64,000 bases of DNA from Streptomyces sp. NBC_00461 (GCF_036013935.1 NZ_CP107902.1:6605001-6669000); one strand, 5' to 3'; positions 21,228 through 30,539 are shown, numbered from the stretch's first letter. Program-made: numbers and translations. Notes: generated by a model from the letters alone, not told the origin.

Positions 21228-22166
21228 TCAGGCCAGCAGCCCCGACGACCTCCACAGCCGCCGCCCGACCCCCCGCAGCACGCCGATGTCATCCAGGAAG
21301 TCGGTCAGCTTCTTCGCTCCGCTCTGCATGACCTCCCGCCGATGGCCACTGGCCTTCACCTGTGCCATCGCCTCCCGCTGGTCCAGCCCCACGTTCGTGT
21401 AGACCTCGGGATTGACGAAGGCGACCGAGAACACCCGCGCGAACTCGCCGGAGGTGACCCGGGTGAACTCCTGCGACCACCTCGGCGCCGTCACCATCTG
21501 CCGCCGCAGCTCCTCACGGGCGTACCGGACATGCCGGGCCTCCTCGACCACGTGGATGCGCGTGACGCCACGGATCAGCGGCTGCACCCGCTCGTCCGGG
21601 AACGTCAGTCGCTGCATCCAGTCGAGGACCTCCTCGCCGAGCAGGGTGGCCGTGAAGGAGCCCGGCGTGGTCGAGATCGTCTTGAACAGCCGGCCCAGGT
21701 TCTGGTGCACGCGGGCCACCGGGTACCAGGGCGCGTCCCCGCGCTCGATCAGCCGGGCGAACATCTTCGAGTGCCGGCATTCGTCCTCGATCTCGGTGAG
21801 CGCGTACCGCACGTGCGCGCTCGTGGCCGCCTTGTCGTAGATGTGCCGGACCAGCAGCTGCATGAGGATGAGCTCGAACCAGATGCCCAGCGAGGCGAGC
21901 GCCGCCGCCTCGTGCTGGGAGAGCAGGATCCGCTGCTCCTCGCTCATCCGCTTCCACATCGGCGTCTCGTACAGCGACACCAGTTCCGGCGGCCAGAACC
22001 ACTTGCCCTCCTCGAAGGGCGCGTCCCAGTCCAGCTCCTTGTCCGGGTCGAAGGAGTGCTTGGCGGAGGAGGCGAGAAGCCGCTCGGCCACCTGCTCGCG
22101 GTCCTTGAGCAGCCCGAGCGCATCGCGCAGACCGTCCAGCGCGTCGGCTTCCGTCAGGGTCGTCAT
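21228..22166 (-). CDS. AurF-like diiron oxygenase (ferritin-like fold)
   Basis: Ferritin-like protein of 312 aa resembling the AurF/p-aminobenzoate N-oxygenase family, which uses a carboxylate-bridged diiron centre. Candidate iron ligands are visible as Glu in QHEAAALAS, the helix EIEDECRHSKMF and the pair in HVVEEARHVRYAREEL. A substrate is not evident: there is no biosynthetic cluster nearby, so it may be a housekeeping oxygenase or hydroxylase. It is divergent from a second ferritin-like gene, with about 125 bases between. Confidence 0.8.
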   Translation of the reverse strand: MTTLTEADALDGLRDALGLLKDREQVAERLLASSAKHSFDPDKELDWDAPFEEGKWFWPPELVSLYETPMWKRMSEEQRILLSQHEAAALASLGIWFELILMQLLVRHIYDKAATSAHVRYALTEIEDECRHSKMFARLIERGDAPWYPVARVHQNLGRLFKTISTTPGSFTATLLGEEVLDWMQRLTFPDERVQPLIRGVTRIHVVEEARHVRYAREELRRQMVTAPRWSQEFTRVTSGEFARVFSVAFVNPEVYTNVGLDQREAMAQVKASGHRREVMQSGAKKLTDFLDDIGVLRGVGRRLWRSSGLLA

Positions 22167-22292
22167 CGTTCTCCCACCTTGTTACCCGGGGTCACATCCT
22201 CCACGGGTTATGAGACTGCTTGTCAGCAAGCTCGTCAATCCCCTGCGCGCGACTTGTTGACCCCGCGTCTACCACGTGTGAGCCTGCGAGAC
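22167..22292. promoter_or_regulatory. Divergent promoter region of two diiron genes
   Basis: The short gap between two divergent ferritin-like genes contains an inverted repeat GCTTG-TCAG-CAAGC at about 22214-22227, suitable as a dimer-binding operator, possibly for the nearby TetR protein. The assignment is inference. Confidence 0.4.
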
Positions 22293-23402
22293 ATGCCGAC
22301 TTACGACCTGTACGCCATGGACGCGGGAGAGCCCCACTGGCAGGTACCGGCGACCGGCGCGGCGCGTTTCGCCTGGGAGTACGACGACGGCCGTGACCGC
22401 CTGCTCGCCCTGTACCAGAAGGGCAAGGACAAGCAGTGGGACGGGCAGCGGCGGATCGACTGGGATCTGGAGGTCGATCCGTACGATCCGCTCGGCACCC
22501 CGGACGAGTCGATGTCCCTGTACGGCACCAAGCACTGGGCCAAGCTCACCGACAAGGACAAGGGCGAACTGCGCAGGCACTACGCCTCCTGGCAGTTCAG
22601 CCAGTTCCTGCACGGCGAGCAGGGCGCGATGATCTGCGCCGCGAGGATCGTCGAATCGGTCCCCGATCTCGACGCCAAGTTCTACTCGGCGACCCAGACG
22701 ATGGACGAGGCGCGGCACGCGGAGATCTACGGCCGCTTCCTGCACGAGAAGGTCGGGATGCTGTACCCGATCAACGACAACCTCCAGTCCCTGCTGGGCG
22801 ACACCCTCCGGGACTCGCGCTGGGACATGCCCTACCTCGGTATGCAGGTCCTGATCGAGGGACTGGCGCTGGCCGCCTTCGGCATGATCAGGGACACCAC
22901 CGACAAGCCCCTCCCCAAGCAGATCCTCGCCTACGTCATGCAGGACGAGGCCCGGCACGTGGCCTTCGGGCGCATGGCGCTGCGCGACTACTACAAGCAG
23001 CTCAGCGACGCGGAACTGCGCGAACGCGAGGAGTTCGTCATCGAGGGCTGCTACCTGATGCGCGACCGGCTGCGGGGCGTGGAGGTGCTGGAGAACTTCG
23101 GTATCCCGACCGAGGAGGCCGAGGAGTACAGCGAGCAGTCCGAATTCCTGGCGCTGTTCCGGCAGTTGCTGTTCTCCCGCATCGTCCCCTGCGTCAAGGA
23201 CATCGGGCTGTGGGGCAAGCGGCTGCAGCAGGCGTATCTGGACATGGGTGTGTTCGAGATGGGCGACTCGAACCTTGACCTGCTGATGGCCCAGGACGAG
23301 GAGATCGCGGAGCAGTTGGACGCGGAACGGTTCGCGGCGGAGGAGCAGGAGCGGGTGGCCGAGGTGACGGGGGCGATCGAGGAGGGCGCGGCCGAGGGAT
23401 GA
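22293..23402 (+). CDS. Ferritin-like diiron protein
   Basis: Protein of 369 aa with a four-helix diiron fold. Metal-ligand motifs appear as Glu in HGEQGAMICA, TMDEARHAEIYGRF, Glu in LIEGLALAAF and QDEARHVAFGRM, the spacing expected for a ribonucleotide-reductase-like or acyl-ACP-desaturase-like site. The C-terminus is acidic and helical. The ATG at 22293 is chosen because MPTYDLYAMDAG directly precedes the conserved region; the ribosome site is weak. Substrate unknown. Confidence 0.82.
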   Translation: MPTYDLYAMDAGEPHWQVPATGAARFAWEYDDGRDRLLALYQKGKDKQWDGQRRIDWDLEVDPYDPLGTPDESMSLYGTKHWAKLTDKDKGELRRHYASWQFSQFLHGEQGAMICAARIVESVPDLDAKFYSATQTMDEARHAEIYGRFLHEKVGMLYPINDNLQSLLGDTLRDSRWDMPYLGMQVLIEGLALAAFGMIRDTTDKPLPKQILAYVMQDEARHVAFGRMALRDYYKQLSDAELREREEFVIEGCYLMRDRLRGVEVLENFGIPTEEAEEYSEQSEFLALFRQLLFSRIVPCVKDIGLWGKRLQQAYLDMGVFEMGDSNLDLLMAQDEEIAEQLDAERFAAEEQERVAEVTGAIEEGAAEG

Positions 23403-23431
23403 CGGTCACCCGTATGCAGTAGCGTGCTGAC

Positions 23432-24295
23432 GTGTCCACGCCTCCGCCGCCCCAGGGTCCCTACGGGCCGCCGCAGAATCCCTACGACCGGCAGTCGCCG
23501 CCCCAAGGCCCTCTCGCCCCCGGTCCGTACGGGCAGCCGCCCGCGCAGCCGTACGGCCAGGCTCCGGTCCCGCCGTACGGGCAGCCGTACCCCCAACAGC
23601 CCTTCCCGCAGCAGCCCTTCCCGCAGCAGCCCTACGGCTGGGGTCCGCCGCCGAAGAAGCGGCGGGTCGGGCTGGTCCTCGGCATTGTGGGCGGGGTCGT
23701 CGGAGTGATCGTGGCGGTCCTGGTGGGGCTCGCGATGCTCGGGTCGAAGGTCGAAAGCGGCTTTCCCGACGCCGACTTCGCCCTGACGCTGCCCAGGACA
23801 CTTCTCGACGGGCGCTACGAACTCACCGAGGACCTCTCCGACACCCAAGGACAGAAGATCGAGGAGGAGATGGACGGTGCCTGGGACGCCAAGGTCACCG
23901 ACGCCAAGGTCGGGCAGTACAGCCTGAGCGGCGGCGACGCCAAGGGCGAACTCGTGATCTCGGGCATGTACGGGCGGTTCCAGCACGTCGACAAGGGCCG
24001 CGACAGCATGCTGAAGGGCGTCGCCGAGACCGACGGCATGACGGTGGCCGTGCCGCCGAAGGACTTCCGGCCCGGTGGCTCCGGCATCACGGTCACCTGT
24101 GAGGTGGTCACCCAGAAGCAGCTCGGTTCGACGCTGACCTACCCGGTCTGCGCCTGGGCGGACGGCAACACGGCGGCGGTCGTCGCCGAGGTGACCGCGA
24201 AGACGATCACCCAGTCCCCGTCCGACGTCGACCTGGAGGCCGCCGCTGACACGACCCGCCAGGTCCGTTCGGAGACGGTGAGGGCGATCCACTGA
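23432..24295 (+). CDS. Proline-rich single-pass membrane protein
   Basis: Protein of 287 aa with a Pro/Gln/Tyr/Gly-rich cytoplasmic N-terminus (about 1-70, repeats of PYGQP and FPQQP), one transmembrane helix (about 79-103) and an extracytoplasmic domain of about 180 residues of unknown fold. This architecture is common in Streptomyces envelope proteins. Start is GTG. It begins about 30 bases behind the diiron gene and may share its transcript; it is convergent with the DUF3291 gene. Confidence 0.8.
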   Translation: MSTPPPPQGPYGPPQNPYDRQSPPQGPLAPGPYGQPPAQPYGQAPVPPYGQPYPQQPFPQQPFPQQPYGWGPPPKKRRVGLVLGIVGGVVGVIVAVLVGLAMLGSKVESGFPDADFALTLPRTLLDGRYELTEDLSDTQGQKIEEEMDGAWDAKVTDAKVGQYSLSGGDAKGELVISGMYGRFQHVDKGRDSMLKGVAETDGMTVAVPPKDFRPGGSGITVTCEVVTQKQLGSTLTYPVCAWADGNTAAVVAEVTAKTITQSPSDVDLEAAADTTRQVRSETVRAIH

Positions 24296-24304
24296 CGGCC
24301 GCCG

Positions 24305-24811
24305 CTAGACCGAGCACCCCAGACCGTCCGGCACCTCCAGCGGCACCGGCCCCGCCCCCTGTGCCGGGAACGACGTGCGCAGGGTGAAGGCGTACGGCGT
24401 CGGGCCGTTGGTACGCAGATGCAGCACGCGGGACTCCGCCTCGGCGACCGTGGGGCGGTGTCCGGCCGGCACCCACCACAGGGCCACCATCGCCTCCTGG
24501 ACCCGCTCGAACCACTCCCTGCGGCGGGCGAGCATCTCGCGGTGGCGGCCCCGGTACATGTACGCCGTCAGCGCGTCGGCGTCGCGCCAGACCGACATGT
24601 TGATGATCAGCCACTCGTCTCCGAAGACGGCCAGGCCCGTCGCGTCGCCGTTCCCGTCCTGCAGCCGCCACACGAAACCGTCGGCTGCGTCCGCGTCGGC
24701 GTTCACGGGGTCGAGGTTGTCGACGAAGTCCTTCAACTGCTCCGACTCCAGCGGGGCCTTGAGGCGGCCGATGTTCACCTGGGCGAGTTCGTACGCGAAG
24801 GCAGAAGTCAT
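24305..24811 (-). CDS. DUF3291-family protein
   Basis: Protein of 168 aa matching the DUF3291 family, a dimeric alpha/beta-barrel fold related to antibiotic-biosynthesis monooxygenases. Features are YELAQVNIGRLKAP at the start, IINMSVWRDADALTAYMYRGRHREML in the middle and ALWWVPAGHRPT later. No catalytic role is established for the family. Single gene, convergent with its left neighbour. Confidence 0.8.
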   Translation of the reverse strand: MTSAFAYELAQVNIGRLKAPLESEQLKDFVDNLDPVNADADAADGFVWRLQDGNGDATGLAVFGDEWLIINMSVWRDADALTAYMYRGRHREMLARRREWFERVQEAMVALWWVPAGHRPTVAEAESRVLHLRTNGPTPYAFTLRTSFPAQGAGPVPLEVPDGLGCSV

Positions 24812-24855
24812 GTACCGAACGTTAGGTTGGTCGGGCCGGGTTCATAACCCCCGTC

Positions 24856-26319
24856 TCATTCCTTGGAGTTGAGCACCGACTCCATCACCGCGCGGGCGAT
24901 CGGAGCCGCCACCCCGCCCCCGGTGATCTCCCCGCGGTCCGCCGAGCCGTCCTCCACCACCACGGCGACCGCGACCTTCGGTTCCAGGTCGCGGTCGTCC
25001 TGCGCCCACGACACGAACCAGGCGTACGGCACGCCGGCGTTGCCGATGCCGTGCTGGGCGGTACCGGTCTTGCCGCCCACGATCGCGCCGGGGATCGCGG
25101 CGTTCGTACCGGTGCCCTCCCTGACGACGCCCTCCATCAGCTCCTTCATCCGGTCGGCGGTCTCCGGGCGCATCGCCTCGCGCGTGGGGCGCGAGCCCGC
25201 CGTGGCCACCGTGGCACCGTTGCGCGTCGTCGTCCGCTCCACCAGATACGGCGTCCGCACCTGCCCGCCGTCGGCCACCGCCGCCGCGACCATCGCCATC
25301 TGCAGCGGGGTGGCCCGCGTGTTGTACTGCCCGATCGACGACAGTGCCAGCTGCGCCCTGTCGACCCTGGTGTCGAAGGTGCTCGGCGCCACGGAGAAGG
25401 GGATCCGCAGACCCGCGTTGTTGAAGCCGAAGGCCTGCGCCGTCCGCGCCATGTCCGCCACGCCCACGTCGACACCCAGCTTCGCGAACACGGTGTTGCA
25501 GGACCACTCGAAGGCGTCCCGCAGCGGGGCGTCCTCGCAGCCTTCCCCCTCGTTCATCAGCGAGGTCGTGGTGCCCGGCAGCCGGTACGGGTCCGGCGAG
25601 TCGGTCGCCCTGTCGAGGTCCGTGACCACACCCGCGTCCAGCGCGGCCGCCGCCGTGACCACCTTGAACGTCGAGCCCGGCGGGTACGTCTGCCGCACCG
25701 CCCGGTTGAGCATCGGCTTGTCCGGATCGGAGTTCAGCCGGTACCAGGACCGCGCTGTCGCCGCGGCGTTCCCCGACAGCACGGCGGGGTCGTACGAAGG
25801 ACTCGACACCAGTGCCAGCACCCGCCCCGTCGACGGCTCGATCGCCGCCACCGCACCCTTGCGCCCGTCCAGCCCTTCGTACGCCGCCTGCTGTGCCGCC
25901 GCGTTGAGGGTCGTGACGACGTTGCCGCCCCGGCCCTGGGCCCGCGTGAGGCCGTTCACCAGGGGGAACGGCGAGAGCATCGGGTCGGTGCCGGACAGCA
26001 CGGCGTCCCCGCTGTGCTCCAGGAGCGTCGTGCCGTACACCTGGGAGGCGAAGCCGGTCACGGGCGCGTACAACGGGCCGTCCGTGTACGTCCGTTCGTA
26101 GCGGAGCTGCTCGTGGGAGTCCCGGGAGCCGGTCACGCTCTCGCCGCCGACCAGGATGTCGCCGCGCGGCTGGTGGTAACGGGCGATGGCGGAACGGCGG
26201 TTGGCGATGTTGCCGTCGTAGGACGCGGCCTTGAAGATCTGGACGCGGGCGGCGTTGGCGAGGAGCGCGGCGAGCAGAAGGACGCAGAAGAAGCCGGCGT
26301 GCCGGATGTGCTTCGTCAT
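24856..26319 (-). CDS. Penicillin-binding protein 2-like transpeptidase
   Basis: Class B penicillin-binding protein of 487 aa that cross-links peptidoglycan at the cell surface. A membrane anchor (about 8-24) precedes the dimerisation domain, and the transpeptidase domain has SxxK at Ser216-Lys219 (STFK), SxN as SCN and KTGTA near the C-terminus. It overlaps the upstream FtsW/RodA gene, the cognate lipid-II polymerase, and is shorter than vegetative FtsI. Such pairs in Streptomyces act in sporulation septation or wall assembly; which one applies here is inference. Confidence 0.92.
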   Translation of the reverse strand: MTKHIRHAGFFCVLLLAALLANAARVQIFKAASYDGNIANRRSAIARYHQPRGDILVGGESVTGSRDSHEQLRYERTYTDGPLYAPVTGFASQVYGTTLLEHSGDAVLSGTDPMLSPFPLVNGLTRAQGRGGNVVTTLNAAAQQAAYEGLDGRKGAVAAIEPSTGRVLALVSSPSYDPAVLSGNAAATARSWYRLNSDPDKPMLNRAVRQTYPPGSTFKVVTAAAALDAGVVTDLDRATDSPDPYRLPGTTTSLMNEGEGCEDAPLRDAFEWSCNTVFAKLGVDVGVADMARTAQAFGFNNAGLRIPFSVAPSTFDTRVDRAQLALSSIGQYNTRATPLQMAMVAAAVADGGQVRTPYLVERTTTRNGATVATAGSRPTREAMRPETADRMKELMEGVVREGTGTNAAIPGAIVGGKTGTAQHGIGNAGVPYAWFVSWAQDDRDLEPKVAVAVVVEDGSADRGEITGGGVAAPIARAVMESVLNSKE

Positions 26320-27716
26320 CACGCCGCCACCTCCCCGTCGTACGGGCTTCGTACGTCGTACTGGCTTCGTGCCGCATGGCTCACCCGGATCAGCAGCGCC
26401 ACGATCGCCCAGTTGGTCACCACGGACGAGCCGCCCTGCGCGAGGAACGGCATCGCCATGCCCGTCAGCGGGATCAGCCCGGTCACCCCACCCGCGATCA
26501 CGAACACCTGGAGCGCCACGATCGAGGCCAGCCCGACCGCCAGCAGCCGGCCGAAGGGGTCGCGCAGGGCGAGGCCGGTCCGGTAGCCGCGCTCCACGAG
26601 CAGCCCGTAGAGGAGGAAGATCGCGGACAGGCCCGCCAGGCCCAGCTCCTCCCCGGCGGTGGCGAGGATGAAGTCGGACTTCGCCGCGAAGCCGATGAGG
26701 ATCGCGTGGCCCACGCCCAGGCCCGTCCCGAGCGTGCCGCCGGCCGCGAAGGCGAACAGGGACTGGGCGACCTGGCCCGGGCCCTGGCCGGCGTCGATCG
26801 ACGCGAAGGGGTGCAGCCAGTCCTGGACGCGGCTGTGCACGTGCGGCTCCAGCCAGCCGACGGCCACGGCGCCCAGGGCGGCCAGCAGCAGGCCGACGGC
26901 GATCCAGCCGGTGCGGCCGGTGGCGACGTACAGCAGGACGACGAACAGCCCGAAGAACAGCAGCGAGGTGCCGAGATCGCGCTCCAGCACCAGAACGCCC
27001 ACGCTCAGCAGCCAGATGGCGAGGATCGGGCCCAGCACCCGCCCGGTGGGAAGCTGGACCCGCCTGAACCGCCACACCTGACGTCCGGTGTACGCCAGCG
27101 CGTTACGGTTGCCCGCGAGATACGCGGCGAAGAAGACGGCCAGCAGCACCTTCGCGAACTCGCCCGGCTGGATGGAGAATCCGGCGACGTGGATCCAGAT
27201 GCGCGCGCCGTTCACGGCCGGGAAGAGGATCGGGAGCAGCAGCAGGACGAGCGCCCCGACGACGCAGACATAGGCGTAGCGCTGCAGCACCCGGTAGTCG
27301 CGGAGCATCAGCACGACCACGGTGAACAGGGTCACCCCCAGCGTGGACCACACGAGTTGGGTGGGGGCCGCGTGGTCGTGCGGGGTCTCCAGGTCGAGCC
27401 GGTAGATCAGGACCAGACCGAGGCCGTTGAGCAGGACGCCGATGGGCAGCAGCAGCGGGTCGGCGTAGGGGGCGCGCAGCCGCACCGCGAGGTGGGCGAG
27501 GAGCGCGAGCACGCCGAGCCCGGCGCCGTAACCTGCGGCGCCGGGCGGGACGGTGCCGTTCCTGGCGAGGCCGACGGCGCAGTAGCCGTACACGGACAGC
27601 AGTACGGCGATGACGATGAGGGCGAGTTCGACACCACGGCGCCGCCGCGGGCGTACCGCGCGAGCGGGGACGTCCGCCTGTACCACGGTGGTTCCGGTGG
27701 TTCCGGCCTTGATCAT
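26319..27716 (-). CDS. FtsW/RodA/SpoVE-family glycan polymerase
   Basis: SEDS-family peptidoglycan polymerase of 465 aa with about ten transmembrane helices. Conserved family motifs seen are GARIWIHVAGFSIQPGEFAKV in the middle, the long extracytoplasmic loop around DQGPGQVAQSLFAF-like sequence, and SDFILATAGEELGL. It is the first gene of a two-gene operon with the transpeptidase (stop and start overlap). A basic N-terminus of about 28 residues precedes the first helix. Confidence 0.93.
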   Translation of the reverse strand: MIKAGTTGTTVVQADVPARAVRPRRRRGVELALIVIAVLLSVYGYCAVGLARNGTVPPGAAGYGAGLGVLALLAHLAVRLRAPYADPLLLPIGVLLNGLGLVLIYRLDLETPHDHAAPTQLVWSTLGVTLFTVVVLMLRDYRVLQRYAYVCVVGALVLLLLPILFPAVNGARIWIHVAGFSIQPGEFAKVLLAVFFAAYLAGNRNALAYTGRQVWRFRRVQLPTGRVLGPILAIWLLSVGVLVLERDLGTSLLFFGLFVVLLYVATGRTGWIAVGLLLAALGAVAVGWLEPHVHSRVQDWLHPFASIDAGQGPGQVAQSLFAFAAGGTLGTGLGVGHAILIGFAAKSDFILATAGEELGLAGLSAIFLLYGLLVERGYRTGLALRDPFGRLLAVGLASIVALQVFVIAGGVTGLIPLTGMAMPFLAQGGSSVVTNWAIVALLIRVSHAARSQYDVRSPYDGEVAA

Positions 27717-27759
27717 GTCCGGAACCTACCCAAATCGTGCATCTCGTGATCTCTTGGTC

Positions 27760-28254
27760 TCAGCACCAGCGTGGCGGGGTTCCGATGGTGTCGATGAAGC
27801 GGGCCGAGCCCCAGGCCCAGGTGCCGTCCGTGAGGAGGTACCACTGGCGGTTGCCGTCCACGCTCTGGCCGTTGGTCCTGCAGAAGATCGAGACGCGCTC
27901 GCCCCGGTGGGCCACGCGGATCACCTGGCTGCCGCGGTTCGGCGCGCTGCGCAGCAGCAGCTCGCTCGCGGTCACGACGCCCCGGGAGAGCCGTTGGTCG
28001 TCGTGGTGATCGTCCCCCTGGTTCCAGTCGCCCTGCTGGCCTTCCTGACCGCCTTGGCCGCCTTGGCCTTCCTGGCCGCCTTGGCCACCCTGGCCTTCTT
28101 GGTCGCCTTGGCCGCCCTGGCTGAAGCCGGGGTCGCCGCCGTCTCCGCCGCCCCAGTCGTCGTCCGCGAGGGCGGGAGTGACGGCCACGGAGGTGATGAG
28201 AGCGCCGGCGGCGGTGGTTATGGCGAGGCGGGTGAGGGTGGATCGCAGGGACAT
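27760..28254 (-). CDS. Secreted SH3-domain protein with Gly/Gln repeat
   Basis: Exported protein of 164 aa. A signal peptide ends at TPALA near residue 31, followed by a low-complexity stretch of GGQEGQ repeats (about 45-80) and a C-terminal bacterial SH3-like domain (LLLRSAPNRGSQVIRV ... WYLLTDGTWAWGSARFI). SH3b domains commonly bind cell-wall peptides. The start at 28254 is preceded by GGAGGT. The repeat can vary in length in frame. Confidence 0.8.
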   Translation of the reverse strand: MSLRSTLTRLAITTAAGALITSVAVTPALADDDWGGGDGGDPGFSQGGQGDQEGQGGQGGQEGQGGQGGQEGQQGDWNQGDDHHDDQRLSRGVVTASELLLRSAPNRGSQVIRVAHRGERVSIFCRTNGQSVDGNRQWYLLTDGTWAWGSARFIDTIGTPPRWC

Positions 28255-28407
28255 GGGAGTACCTCCACGAAATGGGGCGATGCTGATGAAGCTGACTAAT
28301 CGCCACATTAGGAGCAGTCAAAGGGGGCCGCCCGTCACGCTGGTCCATAGGAGCGTCCCGCGCCTCGCACCCTGCGGTCCGCGTCCCGCGCAGGGCTCCG
28401 GCTCCGG

Positions 28408-28567
28408 GGGCCCGTTGCGAAAGTGGCGTCTGCCGCGCGACGCCCGGCATGCTCCGCCACTGCCTCAAGGTCGTGGGAGGTGCCCCCTCCGGCCGGGGCC
28501 TCCGGAGCACGCACCGGCCGCCGCGGGGCCGCACTTCGGGCGGCGACGCCGCTTTCGCAACCGGCCC
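28408..28567. repeat. Long imperfect inverted repeat (MITE/REP-like)
   Basis: The arms at 28408-28430 and 28545-28567 match at about 21 of 23 positions around a GC-rich interior of about 115 bases that contains further palindromes. The right arm reaches the stop codon of the histidine kinase gene. It could be a REP/MITE-like element or an elaborate terminator. Confidence 0.6.
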
Positions 28568-29805
28568 TAGCGGAGCGTCAGCGTGGCCACCGCCCCGCCG
28601 TCCACCGCGTTCGTGAACTCCAGCCGCGCCCCCAGCATCTCCGCCTGCCCGGCGGCGATGGTCAGCCCGAGCCCGTGCCCCTTGGCGCCGCCCTCGGTGC
28701 GGAAGCGCTGCGGCCCGTGCTCCACGAGATAGTCCGGGTACCCGGGCCCGTGGTCCCGCACGGTCACCACCGGCCCGTCCACGGTCAGCGACGCCGGCGT
28801 CCGCCCGTGCTTGTGCGCGTTCGCGACGAGATTGCCCAGCACCCGCTCCAGCCGCCGCCGGTCGGTCTCCACCAGGGTGTCCCGCAGGACGACGACCGAG
28901 GTGTCGGTGCCGGACGACCGCACCACCCGCGCCGCCAGCGCGCCCAGTTCCTCCGTGTCGAGCTCCAGCCGCTCCCGCCCGGTGTCGAGCCGGGAGATCT
29001 CCAGCAGGTCCTCGGTGAGCGTGCGCAACGCGGCCACCCGGTCGCGCACCAACTCCGTCGGCCGCCCGGGCGGCAGCAGCTCGGCCGCCGCGTGCAGCCC
29101 GGTCAGCGGGGTGCGCAGCTCGTGCGCCACGTCCGCCGTGAACCGCTGCTCGCTCAGCAGCTTGCCCTGCAGCGAGGCCGCCATGGAGTCCAGCGCGGCG
29201 GCCACGGCTGCCACCTCGTCCTGGGGATGCGTCGGATCGTTCGTACGGGGATCGTCGACGCGCGCGTCCAGGTCGCCACCGCTGATCCGGCGGGCCACCT
29301 GCGACGTGGCGTGCAGCCGCCGCGTCACCCGGGTCACCGCGAAAGCACCCATCAGCAGCGTCACCCCGATCGCAAGCCCCGACGACCACAGGATCGAGCG
29401 GTCGAGCCCGGCGATCGTGCGGGACTGCTGCGCGTAGTCGACCTCGACGGCCAGCGCCCGGTTCCGGTCCGCGGGACCCGCAGCCCACATCGTGGGATGC
29501 CCTTGGTGATCGGAGACCATCGTGCCGCGATCCCCGTCCACCGCCAGCGCCCGCAGTGCCGTCGGCAGCCCCGGGGGATCGACACCCGCACCCGGCAGCA
29601 GCGTCTCCCCGGCCTGGTACGCCTTCGTCACGTCCGCGAGCCGGGACAGCGCGAGTTTGCGGGCCTGGCCGACGGTCTGGTTGGTCACCGACACGTGCAC
29701 GAGCACGCCGAGCATCGCGGCGAGCGCACAGCACATCACCGTGATGAAGAGGGCGGCCTTCACGGCGAGCGTCCCGGCCCACTGGGGGAGCACGAGCCTC
29801 GTCAT
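28567..29805 (-). CDS. Sensor histidine kinase without adjacent regulator
   Basis: Membrane kinase of 412 aa. Two membrane helices (about 15-37 and 148-168) flank an extracytoplasmic domain of about 110 residues; then come HAMP, the phosphoacceptor DVAHELRTPL and an ATPase domain ending with GHGLGLTIAAGQAEML. The N-box reads NLVANAHKHG. Its ATG overlaps the stop of the lipoprotein gene (ATGA), but no response regulator lies on either side. The lipoprotein + kinase layout recalls CseA/CseC of the SigE envelope-stress system, though with CseB missing here. Confidence 0.88.
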   Translation of the reverse strand: MTRLVLPQWAGTLAVKAALFITVMCCALAAMLGVLVHVSVTNQTVGQARKLALSRLADVTKAYQAGETLLPGAGVDPPGLPTALRALAVDGDRGTMVSDHQGHPTMWAAGPADRNRALAVEVDYAQQSRTIAGLDRSILWSSGLAIGVTLLMGAFAVTRVTRRLHATSQVARRISGGDLDARVDDPRTNDPTHPQDEVAAVAAALDSMAASLQGKLLSEQRFTADVAHELRTPLTGLHAAAELLPPGRPTELVRDRVAALRTLTEDLLEISRLDTGRERLELDTEELGALAARVVRSSGTDTSVVVLRDTLVETDRRRLERVLGNLVANAHKHGRTPASLTVDGPVVTVRDHGPGYPDYLVEHGPQRFRTEGGAKGHGLGLTIAAGQAEMLGARLEFTNAVDGGAVATLTLR

Positions 29806-30539
29806 GGGGTCGCCGAGGGGGACAGGGACGGGGAGGCGGACGAGGAGGCGGAGGGGGTCGACAGACGCTCGCGCCTGCCGAGGTGCAGCATCTCGTCGTG
29901 GGTGAGCAGCATGACCCGCTGCTCCGGGTCCCAGGTCCACTGGAAGCGGTACTCGTAGTCGGCGAGGTCGGAGGGCGCGTGGATGATCACGGAGTGTCCG
30001 GCCAGCTCGACACCGCTCACGGCGTCGTTGTTGGACATGACCTGGATCACCCGGCCGCTCTCGACGGTGTAGACGCGCACGGCCGTCTGATTGCCGGGCA
30101 GTAGCCGGAAACCCAGGGTCAGATCGGCGTGCCCGTCACCGGTGATGTCCCGATAGTAGGCCTTGAGCAGGGGGCATCTGGCATTCACCGGCTTCTTGCC
30201 GCAGTACGCCATCCGACGGGCCGTCTCGCGGTACGGCGCTTTCGAGCCGTCGTAGTCGTCCGGGTGCTGGGCGATCTCCGCCTTCACCACGGTCACCGGA
30301 TCCACCTTGCGAATGTCGCCGCCGGGTGCCGTGACGCCCTTCATGGCCTCGGCCTCGCCGTTGTCGTAGTTCCAGGCGGGACTGGAGGCGGGAGTCAGGC
30401 TCGGCCACAGCTTGGCCGGGCTGGTCGCGGTCGAGGTCGCGCCCGCACCCTGCAGTCCGCCCGCGTCACCACAGCCCGCCGCCGACAGGGCGAGCAGGGC
30501 AGTGACGAGCGCTGTGCGTGCGGCGCGAGTGCGGAGCAC
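29802..30539 (-). CDS. Lipoprotein paired with histidine kinase
   Basis: Predicted lipoprotein of 245 aa. The signal peptide ends in a lipobox LSAAGC (Cys23), followed by a Ser/Thr linker and a compact domain with YYRDITGDGHADLTLGF, reminiscent of FG-GAP/EF-hand-like calcium motifs, then a Ser/Pro-rich tail. It is co-transcribed and translationally coupled with the kinase downstream, so it probably modulates that sensor. Confidence 0.8.
   Translation of the reverse strand: MLRTRAARTALVTALLALSAAGCGDAGGLQGAGATSTATSPAKLWPSLTPASSPAWNYDNGEAEAMKGVTAPGGDIRKVDPVTVVKAEIAQHPDDYDGSKAPYRETARRMAYCGKKPVNARCPLLKAYYRDITGDGHADLTLGFRLLPGNQTAVRVYTVESGRVIQVMSNNDAVSGVELAGHSVIIHAPSDLADYEYRFQWTWDPEQRVMLLTHDEMLHLGRRERLSTPSASSSASPSLSPSATP

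Noticed and set aside
20094..22260. Long plus-strand frame running into the second diiron gene
   Set aside because: It covers the tetR and ferritin-like genes on the other strand, has no motifs, and only its last part (from 22293) is a real gene.
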